A stretch of 64,000 nucleotides of DNA from the NCBI GenBank assembly GCA_017416465.1, contig JAFQCK010000146.1:79659-143658 (forward strand). Direction: 5' to 3'. The position numbers and the translations under genes are program-made. This stretch comes from Lachnospiraceae bacterium (GTDB lineage Bacteria; Bacillota; Clostridia; Lachnospirales; Lachnospiraceae). Position 1 is the stretch's first letter, and every line of letters starts with the position of its first letter. Below the pieces are notes generated by a model, which saw nothing but the letters and a program-made list of their open reading frames with translations, was not told the origin of the DNA and did no database searches. Below are positions 44,708 through 52,762 of this stretch, in pieces.

Positions 44708-45769
44708 CTAATCAAGTTTAAGAGCCATATCTCCATCTTTAATCCAACCTGCTTTTCTAAATCCTCCTGCGATTACAAAAGTAAGTATTCCCGGTAAAAG
44801 AAAATGCATTACCATTATTTGTATCATAGTAAGAGGTATTGAAGTTCCTGCCGCAACCATAGCTTCATATGCTGCAAATTGTCCTACCAATCCGGAAGAA
44901 CCCATACCCGAACCTTCCGGTGTACTTACCATTTTTAACACAGCTGATGAAACCGGTCCTAATACTGCACTTGCTAAAATAGGAGGTAACCATATTAAAG
45001 GACGTCTCATTATATTCGGTACCTGTAACATTGATGTACCAACGCCCTGAGCTATTAATCCTCCTGTTTTATTCTCCTTAAAGCTTGCTACCGCAAATCC
45101 TATCATCTGACAACAGCAGCCTACAGTTGCTGCTCCTGCAGCAAGACCTGTTATTCCCATAGATATACCAATTGCCGCCGAACTGATAGGCAACGTTAAT
45201 ATCATTCCCATTAACACCGCCACAATCATTCCACCAATAATCGGATGCTTATCCACATTAACATTAACCATATTCCCAATCCACTTGATAAACATTGTTA
45301 TGTATTGTCCCACTAAAATTCCAAGCATAGAACCCGATAATATTGACAAAAATGGTGTAATCAATATATCAAGCTTGGTTCTGCCCGATACAAGATGTCC
45401 AACTTCAATTGCTATATATGCCGCAATAAATGCTCCAAGAGGTTCTCCCGGTTTACCTAATACAAAAACATATCCATCTGTTGCTGCATTTTGATATAAA
45501 GCAGGAAAAGCACCGACCATTCCGGCTACTGCTGCAGCAACTGTTACAAGCGGAGATTCTTTATACTTTGAAGCAACACCTACACCTATACCGGCTCCTG
45601 TTATTGTCTTGGCAACGTTTGCTATAAAATTAAGATATACTCCCGGAGTACCATCTACAAAACTTGCTATCTGCGCCAATATCGTCCCAAATATAAGCGT
45701 CGAAAAAAGTCCTAACGCCATTCCACTTAACCCATCTATAAATACTCTGTTTAAATATTTTTTTACCAT
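44708..45769 (-). CDS. PTS sugar transporter subunit IIC-like membrane protein
   Basis: 353 aa with about ten membrane helices and many Gly-rich segments (GAGIGVGVASKYKESP, GKPGEPLGAFIAAYIAIEVGH, GITGLAAGAATVGCCCQMIGFA). This is the pattern of the PTS_EIIC_2 family, proteins related to PTS IIC that usually lack IIA and IIB partners. No PTS partners are nearby. Substrate unknown. It follows the sirtuin gene by 16 bases, probably in one transcript. Confidence 0.8.
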   Translation of the reverse strand: MVKKYLNRVFIDGLSGMALGLFSTLIFGTILAQIASFVDGTPGVYLNFIANVAKTITGAGIGVGVASKYKESPLVTVAAAVAGMVGAFPALYQNAATDGYVFVLGKPGEPLGAFIAAYIAIEVGHLVSGRTKLDILITPFLSILSGSMLGILVGQYITMFIKWIGNMVNVNVDKHPIIGGMIVAVLMGMILTLPISSAAIGISMGITGLAAGAATVGCCCQMIGFAVASFKENKTGGLIAQGVGTSMLQVPNIMRRPLIWLPPILASAVLGPVSSAVLKMVSTPEGSGMGSSGLVGQFAAYEAMVAAGTSIPLTMIQIMVMHFLLPGILTFVIAGGFRKAGWIKDGDMALKLD

Positions 45770-45785
45770 TTACTCTATTCCTTTT

Positions 45786-46511
45786 CTATAACTCTGATAC
45801 TTCTGATAACACTTTTCCTATACTGTCATTAATAACAAGATTCGCTTTATTATCTACCGAAGTTTCTGATTTATTTATAAGTACCAAATTTTTTCCGCTA
45901 AAATATCTTATTAACCCGGCCGCCGGATACACTACTAATGAAGTTCCTCCAATAATTAATGTATCTGCTTTACATATATGATTAATAGCTTCATTTACGA
46001 TATTATCGTCAAGTCCCTCTTCGTATAACACCACATCCGGTTTAATTGTTCCACCACATTCACACTTAGGGATTTCTGTTGCATCATACATATAATCAAA
46101 CCCATAAAATTTTTTACATTTCATACAGTAATTACGATGTACACTTCCATGTAATTCATATACATTACGACTTCCTGCCATCTGATGTAAGCCATCAATA
46201 TTTTGCGTAATTACAGCCTTTACTTTATCCATTTTTTCTAATTTAGCCAAAACCTTATGGGCATCATTAGGTTCTACTCCCTTAAATAACATCTTTTCTT
46301 TGTAAAACCTGTAAAATTCCTCCGTTTTTTTCATAAAGAAAGTATGGCTGAGAATTGTTTCAGGCGGATATTTATAATTCTGATTATATAATCCATCCAC
46401 ACTCCTGAAATCAGGAACTCCACTTTCAGTAGATACTCCTGCACCTCCAAAAAATACTATATAATTGCTGTCTTTAATTATCCTTTTCAATTCTTCAATT
46501 TTACTATTCAT
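45786..46511 (-). CDS. NAD-dependent protein deacylase (sirtuin, Sir2 family)
   Basis: 241 aa. FFGGAGVSTESGVPDFRS (NAD binding), TQNIDGLHQMAG (catalytic His), CMKC and CECGG (zinc Cys pairs), and GGTSLVVYPA are typical of bacterial SirTM/CobB-type deacylases, which remove acyl groups from lysine using NAD. ATG 46511 follows AGAGGTTAAT; a longer frame upstream has no clear ribosome binding site. It lies at the end of the 468-base gap after the agr locus. Confidence 0.94.
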   Translation of the reverse strand: MNSKIEELKRIIKDSNYIVFFGGAGVSTESGVPDFRSVDGLYNQNYKYPPETILSHTFFMKKTEEFYRFYKEKMLFKGVEPNDAHKVLAKLEKMDKVKAVITQNIDGLHQMAGSRNVYELHGSVHRNYCMKCKKFYGFDYMYDATEIPKCECGGTIKPDVVLYEEGLDDNIVNEAINHICKADTLIIGGTSLVVYPAAGLIRYFSGKNLVLINKSETSVDNKANLVINDSIGKVLSEVSEL

Positions 46512-46631
46512 ATTAACCTCTTTTCCGAAGCGTCTGGCGTGGTAATCGCTCACTTTCTTTACTAAAAAATTATAATTCACCAAATACAAAATATCAAGCA
46601 TAAAGAACTTGATAACGCTTTTCTTAACAAC

Positions 46632-46658
46632 AAAAAAAGCAGGATATTATTCCTACTT
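46632..46658 (-). terminator. Terminator-like hairpin in the long gap after the agr locus
   Basis: AAGTAGGA and TCCTGCTT (one G-U) with a 6-base loop, followed by seven T on the minus strand. The distance to the agrB-regulator stop is about 320 bases. The gap 46512-46979 holds this, a short AATCAAC/GTTGATT hairpin at 46753-46775 and the tandem repeat below, but no gene that I can recognise. Confidence 0.65.
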
Positions 46659-46866
46659 ATATTATCTGATTTATATTTATATATTACAACAAAAACCCCT
46701 TATTAACATTTATATTAATTAAATACTTATCCTCAAAACAGGTCCACCAAATAATCAACGACGACAAAGTTGATTACCCACATATTATACCACACTTTTT
46801 TTGCCAAATTGCGAAAATGTCAAAAATAGCACTTTAGATGTAAAAAATAACCATTTCAACTTTTTC

Positions 46867-46888
46867 GTAATACTTTTGTAATACTTTT
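46867..46888. repeat. Two tandem 11-bp repeats plus a degenerate third
   Basis: GTAATACTTTT occurs at 46867-46877 and 46878-46888, followed by GAAATCATTTT. The 11-base spacing is one helical turn, so stacked protein binding is possible. It lies about 90 bases past the stop of the agrB-regulator fusion. Confidence 0.45.
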
Positions 46889-46979
46889 GAAATCATTTTT
46901 TAACACTTTCGTTATATTCGTGTAATATTTCTTTTTTTTCTATAAATATCATCTCTAACATTATTTTGATAATATGCCT

Positions 46980-48287
46980 CTATATTTCTATCATCTCTAA
47001 ATATCTTTCCCGAACACAATTTCTTTTATCTCTACTAATACTTAACTCCATATCATTCATCAAAATCACTTTTTTCCCCTCATACCTTGTAACATAATCG
47101 AAATTAACAAGATTAGATTTATGTATTCTTATAAATTCAATATATGGCGCTAATCTTCTCTCATAATCGTCCAATTTCCCATACTGAACATATTTCTCAT
47201 CATTCCTGTCATATATATGTATCTCTCTTCCCGAACTACACATATACATTATATCTTTAATAGGAACTTTTAATATTTTCTTACCCATTCTTACAAAAAT
47301 CGCTTCATGTTTCTTTAACATCTTAATAGCTCTTTTTAAACAAACGTTAATCTCTTCTTCATCAAATGGTTTTACAACAAATCCTATTGGAACTGTATCA
47401 AACACATCATAAACATAATCCTGAAATGCTGTAACATAAACCAACATCACATCCGGACATATCTCTTTTATTTCCCTTGCAACATCAATCCCATTAGAAT
47501 CTCCCAATTTAATATCCATAAAAATAATATCTATACACTCATTATCTTCTACGGCTTCTAATATCTCTTCTGCTGAATTATAAACCTCTACAAAATGTTC
47601 GCAACTGCCATATACTTTTGATTCATCTACAATCTTCTTTAACCTGTTTGCAATATCAATATCATCATCGCATATAGCTATTCTTATTATTGTTTCCTCC
47701 ACTATGCTAATCCTCTTGCTGTATTCCATTATTTTAGATATGACAACACTTATTGCCGCTATGATAAAAGTACTGTCTATACCCTTCTCTATTTTATCAA
47801 AACCAGCAAAAATTGCAATGATGGAAATTAACATCATAATATAAATTATATTTTTTTCTTTTTTTGTAAAACATTCTATTTCATCTTCATCTAACGGTTT
47901 ATTTTCAGACGGCACAGGATTAGTATATATCAGATAAATCCCACCAATCAATGCTCCCAACCTGTATATCCATATACTTATCAAATTATACTTTATCAAT
48001 AATAACGATACCAGTATTACAAGCGACGAATAAATATAACACCTTAAAAATGTCTTTGCATGGACTCCACCGGAGAAGCTTCTTAGTTTCATAAAGCTTC
48101 CGTAAAGGAACAAACAAGCCCACCATTCGTCTGTATAATGCGCAATTAAAATCGTTGTCATCAGATTAAGAGTATATTCAATCGTAATTATCAGACCATA
48201 TTCATACAACTCTCTCTCATCTTCATCAATAACATTATTTTTTATCCAATGGTTAATCATCAAACCTATAATCTTATTCATAATCAT
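46980..48287 (-). CDS. AgrB-type peptide protease fused in frame to a LytTR response regulator
   Basis: 435 aa. Residues 1-200 are a normal AgrB: several membrane helices and the catalytic pair His76 and Cys83 in SGGVHAKTFLRC. Residue 201 onward is an AgrA-type regulator: receiver (IRIAICDDD, IIFMDIKLGDSNGID), then LytTR DNA-binding domain. There is no stop codon between. GGAGG (47696-47700) lies 8 bases before an ATA at 47685-47687, precisely where MRIAICDDD should begin, so the regulator may also be made alone (235 aa) from AUA. ATG 48287 follows AAGGAG. A sequencing error at the junction cannot be ruled out. Confidence 0.82.
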   Translation of the reverse strand: MIMNKIIGLMINHWIKNNVIDEDERELYEYGLIITIEYTLNLMTTILIAHYTDEWWACLFLYGSFMKLRSFSGGVHAKTFLRCYIYSSLVILVSLLLIKYNLISIWIYRLGALIGGIYLIYTNPVPSENKPLDEDEIECFTKKEKNIIYIMMLISIIAIFAGFDKIEKGIDSTFIIAAISVVISKIMEYSKRISIVEETIIRIAICDDDIDIANRLKKIVDESKVYGSCEHFVEVYNSAEEILEAVEDNECIDIIFMDIKLGDSNGIDVAREIKEICPDVMLVYVTAFQDYVYDVFDTVPIGFVVKPFDEEEINVCLKRAIKMLKKHEAIFVRMGKKILKVPIKDIMYMCSSGREIHIYDRNDEKYVQYGKLDDYERRLAPYIEFIRIHKSNLVNFDYVTRYEGKKVILMNDMELSISRDKRNCVRERYLEMIEI

Positions 48288-48324
48288 ACAATCCAGTCTC
48301 CTTAACAATATTCTCTGATATACA

Positions 48325-48350
48325 AAAGAGGCTGTAAAAACAACCTCTTT
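48325..48350 (-). terminator. Attenuator-like hairpin between agrD and agrB
   Basis: On the minus strand AAAGAGGTTGT and ACAGCCTCTTT (one G-U) with a TTTT loop form an 11-bp stem followed by TGTAT. It lies 30 bases after agrD and 37 bases before agrB, and would allow more agrD transcript than agrB. Confidence 0.6.
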
Positions 48351-48380
48351 ACTCGTTAAAATCATTAATTAATAACTGAA

Positions 48381-48518
48381 TTATTTGATTTTGCTAAATT
48401 TTTTTAAATTAGCTGGAGCCTTTGGCTCATGGAAGAAATAATGGCAAAGTGAATTTGCATTCTTTTCCATATTCTTTTCTGTTACCTTCTTAATGCTTTT
48501 GTTTACAAGATTTTTCAT
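48381..48518 (-). CDS. AgrD-type cyclic peptide precursor
   Basis: 45 aa. N-terminal amphipathic leader MKNLVNKSIKKVTEKNMEK, then NSLCHYFFHEPKAP, then LKKF. Cys25 with four following residues (HYFF) would give a five-membered-residue thiolactone, followed by the HEPKAP cut-and-discard tail, just as Listeria AgrD has CFMFV and YEPKSP. AGGAGG lies 9 bases before the ATG. It is next to the AgrB-type protease, which should process it, and the AgrC-like kinase. It is too short for routine gene prediction. Confidence 0.93.
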   Translation of the reverse strand: MKNLVNKSIKKVTEKNMEKNANSLCHYFFHEPKAPANLKKFSKIK

Positions 48519-48615
48519 CTCTATATCCTCCTTTGTATAAATTACAATGAGAATATATCATTAGACCGGCAACAAAATTCATGGATGTAATAAATGATAG
48601 GTTTATATGTAATCT

Positions 48616-49881
48616 TTACAATTGCATATGAATAATTACTCCAAATAGTTCTTCCTTTACATCAAATTTAACTATTCCTTTATATCCTTCTACAATTCTT
48701 TTAATACTCTTAAGACCTATACCATGCATATCTGTATTATCCTTAGTTGTTATAAAATTATTATCTGAATCTCGTTTTCTTTCTCCTTCATAAGAATTAT
48801 ATACTTTAATTACCAAATTAGGCATTTCGTAAAACATCAATATCTTAAACTTCTTCTTATCTGACTTAACCTCCTTTAAAGCATCTGTTGCATTATCAAC
48901 AAGATTACCTACTATTACTGTTAAGTCATTCATATCAAATTCCAAATCTGTTGGTAACTTAAATTCACTGACAATATCAACATTCATTTCCTTTAACATT
49001 GATAACTTATAGCTAAGTAACGAATCTATACAAAATATTCCTGTCCTCACACTATATACATTTGAACGCACATAGGACATCATATCAGTATATCTTTTAT
49101 CAAGCTCCTCATATCTTCCTTCTCTTAACAAAGTCTGTTCAGAAAAATACTGATTACTGATATTATGTCTAAATTCCCTCATACTTTCCCATAACGCAAA
49201 TACTTGTTCATTCTGTTTAATATAATATTCTTTCTGTTTTTCCAATATTTTATTTTCGCTTTTTAATAGCATAACTTGTGATACATCATCAAACATTGAA
49301 AATGCAACATAGTTAATAATCAAAAACATTGTATAAAAGATAACTTCTACTAATGTACTTGAAAATCCATCATTTAAATTTAACTGAACTATAAAAAAAG
49401 CATATGATATCATCGGAATAACAAGCACACTTAACCACAGTCTAAAATTAAAATTAACTATATATTTATCCTTTTTTATAATCAACACTACCCTTATTAT
49501 TATGCATTCAATAATCTTTGCAGATGCCGAACCCATCAAATATGTCTTTTCCGTTATTTCAAAAAAAGCAATCATTACAAAATATACTATACATTCTGAC
49601 AACATCGAAAATACACACATAAATGCTAATACTATAATCTTGTTTTTTATGTGTTCATTATAGAAAAAATATAATATTAAAATAACAACAGTATAATATA
49701 ATAAAGTGTTAATATTCATATTGTTTGCAAAATAAACTAAGCTTTCATCAACTATAAATCCAATTATCCAAGCAATAATTGTTACTTTTTTACTATACTT
49801 TCTTGTAAGCATCTTATCTACAAACGAAAATATAATTAGTACCTGAAACAAATTGCATATAATAAAAAACACCGTTGTCAT
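48616..49881 (-). CDS. AgrC-type sensor histidine kinase
   Basis: 421 aa. Six N-terminal membrane helices (residues 1-200) form the likely peptide sensor. The cytoplasmic part has the phospho-acceptor region MREFRHNISNQYF, N-box VGNLVDNATDALKEV and G-box GIGLKSIKRIVEGYKG, i.e. HPK10 family. Its ATG overlaps the stop of the upstream response-regulator gene by 4 bases. It should sense the AgrD-derived peptide and phosphorylate one or both LytTR regulators. Confidence 0.92.
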   Translation of the reverse strand: MTTVFFIICNLFQVLIIFSFVDKMLTRKYSKKVTIIAWIIGFIVDESLVYFANNMNINTLLYYTVVILILYFFYNEHIKNKIIVLAFMCVFSMLSECIVYFVMIAFFEITEKTYLMGSASAKIIECIIIRVVLIIKKDKYIVNFNFRLWLSVLVIPMISYAFFIVQLNLNDGFSSTLVEVIFYTMFLIINYVAFSMFDDVSQVMLLKSENKILEKQKEYYIKQNEQVFALWESMREFRHNISNQYFSEQTLLREGRYEELDKRYTDMMSYVRSNVYSVRTGIFCIDSLLSYKLSMLKEMNVDIVSEFKLPTDLEFDMNDLTVIVGNLVDNATDALKEVKSDKKKFKILMFYEMPNLVIKVYNSYEGERKRDSDNNFITTKDNTDMHGIGLKSIKRIVEGYKGIVKFDVKEELFGVIIHMQL

Positions 49882-50606
49882 ACTACCAACATCTTCCTTT
49901 CCACCGAATCAAGATAACTATTCCTTACATCCTCTCTCCTTGATATACTAATCCCCAATTCCTCATTATTATACAATACAATTTTGTCATAATAATATAT
50001 TTTCATATATATCTGGTTTACCAACAATGACCTGTTAATCCTTATAAAATTCCTATTTTTCTCTTTAAATTCTTTCTCTATCACACTGAGTTTATTATAA
50101 CATTTGTAAATTTTATTGTCTACGCAATGAATAATAACCTGTCTTTTATAACTTTCAAAATAAACTATGTCATCCACAAATATTTTATAATAAACTTTAT
50201 TAAACGAAAAATCGAATGTTTCTTCCTTATCCAGAACTCTGTCTATTACTTTATTAATGGCAAGCTCTAATTTTTCATCTGATATAGGTTTATCTAAAAA
50301 CCAAAAAGGCTGCACTTCAAATGCAGCCCGATAATAATTATCATATTGTGATACAAAAATTAATGTAAATCTATAATATCTGTTTCTTAATTCTGATGCA
50401 ATATCAATTCCATTCATTTTCCCGATTTCTATATCCAAAAATATTATATCAAATATCCCCGTACTCTCAATTTCATATAACAAATCCGCACCATCATTAA
50501 ATTCCATAATTTTTGCATTTATTGACAATTTATACATTAATATTTCTATTTTTTTACAAAGATTTTCAGAAAGAATTTTATCATCATCACATATAGCTAT
50601 TCTCAT
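49878..50606 (-). CDS. LytTR response regulator (AgrA-type), paired with AgrC-like kinase
   Basis: 242 aa. Receiver starting MRIAICDDDKILSENL with phospho-Asp in IIFLDIEIGKMNG, Lys in FLDKPIS, and a LytTR domain from about 135 (IVYFESYKRQVIIH, NFIRINRSLLVN). It has the same layout as the regulator fused to AgrB; the shared MRIAICDDD start shows where that protein's start ought to be. It overlaps the kinase gene by 4 bases and is probably its partner. Confidence 0.93.
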   Translation of the reverse strand: MRIAICDDDKILSENLCKKIEILMYKLSINAKIMEFNDGADLLYEIESTGIFDIIFLDIEIGKMNGIDIASELRNRYYRFTLIFVSQYDNYYRAAFEVQPFWFLDKPISDEKLELAINKVIDRVLDKEETFDFSFNKVYYKIFVDDIVYFESYKRQVIIHCVDNKIYKCYNKLSVIEKEFKEKNRNFIRINRSLLVNQIYMKIYYYDKIVLYNNEELGISISRREDVRNSYLDSVERKMLVV

Positions 50607-50664
50607 TTCTCTATCCAGGCTACTATACCTTTCCTCTCAAGCATAATTTCATCATATTATATTA

Positions 50665-50701
50665 AAACGTTAATAAAATTATATAAACTTTATTAACGTT
50701 T
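50665..50701. promoter_or_regulatory. 13-bp inverted repeat between the XRE gene and the agr operon
   Basis: AAACGTTAATAAA (50665-50677) and TTTATTAACGTTT (50689-50701), 11-base spacer. It overlaps the last codons of the XRE gene and lies next to a TATAAT that may serve the response-regulator gene. It may be an operator or a weak terminator. Confidence 0.5.
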
Positions 50702-51362
50702 CCATAAATTTTAATACCCACTTTTTATCTGCATCTTGAAGTCTTGAAAAATATACATCTGCTTTTGAATTGCTATTTAATTCACCATATAAAATATATG
50801 ATGGAAAATACCCATACTTTTCATAAATAGCTAACACCATCTCTGTCTTTAACTCACTTGTACCGTTAAGCCACCTGTTAATAGTCTTCTTACTCTTATT
50901 TAAATCATTAGCAATCTCACTATTAGTGACATTTTCATATTTTCTTTCATTAAATATTATTTCTTTAATTCTTTCATCAGGCGTATAATTAAGATTTATA
51001 TTTTCTTTAATTACTGCTTCAGCAACATACTCTGAATTATCCTTATGTTTTAACATCTTTTTCATCTGGAAGATTAGTAAATTGCAGATATTATTTCTTT
51101 TACACTCTTCGATATTTCCTAAGCCTTTTTCAAATACACTCTTTTCTGCTTCAATACCGGTTAAAATATAATCTACATCTCCACCCAATTTATGTATACA
51201 ATTTAATACATTTATATTCGGTAGATATTCACCTTTTTCAAGAAGTCTATAAAATTCGACAGAAATACCACATTTTTCAGATAAAGCTTCTTGAGTAATT
51301 TTCAATTTTTCTTTTCGAACAATATTCAATCGTTCACCAATACTAACCTTTGTACTTGACAT
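50679..51362 (-). CDS. XRE-type regulator with two helix-turn-helix domains
   Basis: 227 aa. N-terminal HTH_3 (IGERLNIVRKEKLKITQEALSEKCGISVEFYRLLEKGE) and a second HTH near 145-190 (NSEIANDLNKSKKTINRWLNGTSEL). Each is followed by the same kind of tail, DVDYILTG and FPSYILYG. This suggests internal duplication. It is the first gene upstream of the agr cluster, in the same direction, and may control it. A central Glu/Lys helix joins the halves. Confidence 0.82.
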   Translation of the reverse strand: MSSTKVSIGERLNIVRKEKLKITQEALSEKCGISVEFYRLLEKGEYLPNINVLNCIHKLGGDVDYILTGIEAEKSVFEKGLGNIEECKRNNICNLLIFQMKKMLKHKDNSEYVAEAVIKENINLNYTPDERIKEIIFNERKYENVTNSEIANDLNKSKKTINRWLNGTSELKTEMVLAIYEKYGYFPSYILYGELNSNSKADVYFSRLQDADKKWVLKFMETLIKFI

Positions 51363-51600
51363 AAATCTTCCTCATTAGAGTTTTATAAGAAACATTTTAG
51401 CAATTACCTAATTTTTCCAACAGTTAGTATCTGTCCACATTTGGACCATTTACTTTGTTTTAATTCTATTAACAGAATATTAATTAATTTTTTCTGCATT
51501 TATATAAATGCTATCCTCTTAAAGTTTATTTGTATAGGTCGTAAATTGGGTAGGATTCTTAGTACTCATAATCGTTGCAAACATATGGATTTTTTTATAC

Positions 51601-51644
51601 AAAAATACCCATTACGAAATACAATTTCCGCAATGGGCATTTTT
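51601..51644 (-). terminator. Terminator of the O-acetylation operon
   Basis: A near-perfect 19-bp stem, AAAAATGCCCATTGCGGAAAT with ATTTCGTAATGGGTATTTTT on the minus strand (two G-U, one bulge), starts in the stop codon at 51644. The rest of 51363-51600 holds no recognisable feature. Confidence 0.82.
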
Positions 51645-52741
51645 CACTTAAAAGCTATAGGATTATTTATTACACTTGAGCTATGGATAAAAAGTACATC
51701 CTGCTTATCAAAATCAACATAATATCCTATCATTCTTTCATTAATATATCTTGCATCTATCATCGTTATTTTTGAATATCCTTCTACTAAAAGCGGCACT
51801 AAACTGCTACCATACGAATCTCTAAAAATAACTAATTCTTTACTTGTAGTCGCATTAGGATTTTCAATTGTAATTACCGATATCGAACCTGATAAAAACA
51901 TTTCATAAGGATCTCTTCCCTTCGCTTTCTCTATGCTGTACATAGGAATTTCTTTCCCGGTTTCATGGTTTACAATTATACACTCTTCAAACATTTTATT
52001 ATTAAGATATGATATCTTGTCCGGCTTCATCGGAAGACCTAATTGTCCATAATACACTCCATAAAAAGGGATGTCTAACGTAACTTTTTCATATTCTGCC
52101 TCTAACATAACTCCCATTTCTTTTGAAAGAGTTTTAGCTACATCTATAATATTTTCCTGTTTCCAATGAGTATCTGTATAATAAAAATCACTAACAGAAA
52201 TCAAATCATAGATATCAATATATTTCATATCAGAAAGATTTTCATTCATATATTCCTTCATAGATTCAAATGAATATGCCGGATATCCGTTTTTCTCTGC
52301 TAAAAAACAATTCTTATCCGGAATAATGGAATAATAAACTTTTGCATCTGTACCATCTATATATTTTTTATAAATACTATTAAACTTATTAATTGCATTA
52401 TTCATAGTTTTTTCAGATAAGGGATAATCAATTTTACTTACATACCCATCTGCAATGTATACATCATTATTATCTTTTTGTCCAAACACATATAAATGAT
52501 TTATAGATTTTATAGACCTAAAATCATCTCTAAACGGAAACTGGTCCAACGTATACTCTTCAAATTCACTCATGAATTTTCCACTAAGAATAGTCTCTTT
52601 ATTAAGAGTTGGAAATTTATCTAAGTGCCTTCGTTCAGTATATGAAAAATCATCAGCAGGCTTAAACCATGCAAAAAAACTTATTCCGAAAAACAATATT
52701 CCAAATACGATTACATATATCTTATTTATTTTTTTATCCAC
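51644..52741 (-). CDS. DHHW family protein (AlgJ/AlgX-like O-acetylation partner)
   Basis: 365 aa. One N-terminal membrane helix (about 7-25, IYVIVFGILFFGISFF), then an extracellular SGNH-like domain. Motifs DFYYTDTHWKQENIIDVA (Asp/His pair typical of DHHW) and FRDSYGSSLVPLLVEGYSKITMID are clear. Such proteins finish O-acetylation of exported polysaccharide with an MBOAT partner, which lies 21 bases upstream. The substrate polymer is unknown. Confidence 0.88.
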   Translation of the reverse strand: MDKKINKIYVIVFGILFFGISFFAWFKPADDFSYTERRHLDKFPTLNKETILSGKFMSEFEEYTLDQFPFRDDFRSIKSINHLYVFGQKDNNDVYIADGYVSKIDYPLSEKTMNNAINKFNSIYKKYIDGTDAKVYYSIIPDKNCFLAEKNGYPAYSFESMKEYMNENLSDMKYIDIYDLISVSDFYYTDTHWKQENIIDVAKTLSKEMGVMLEAEYEKVTLDIPFYGVYYGQLGLPMKPDKISYLNNKMFEECIIVNHETGKEIPMYSIEKAKGRDPYEMFLSGSISVITIENPNATTSKELVIFRDSYGSSLVPLLVEGYSKITMIDARYINERMIGYYVDFDKQDVLFIHSSSVINNPIAFK

Positions 52742-52762
52742 TTCTAATCCTCCTTGCCGGAA

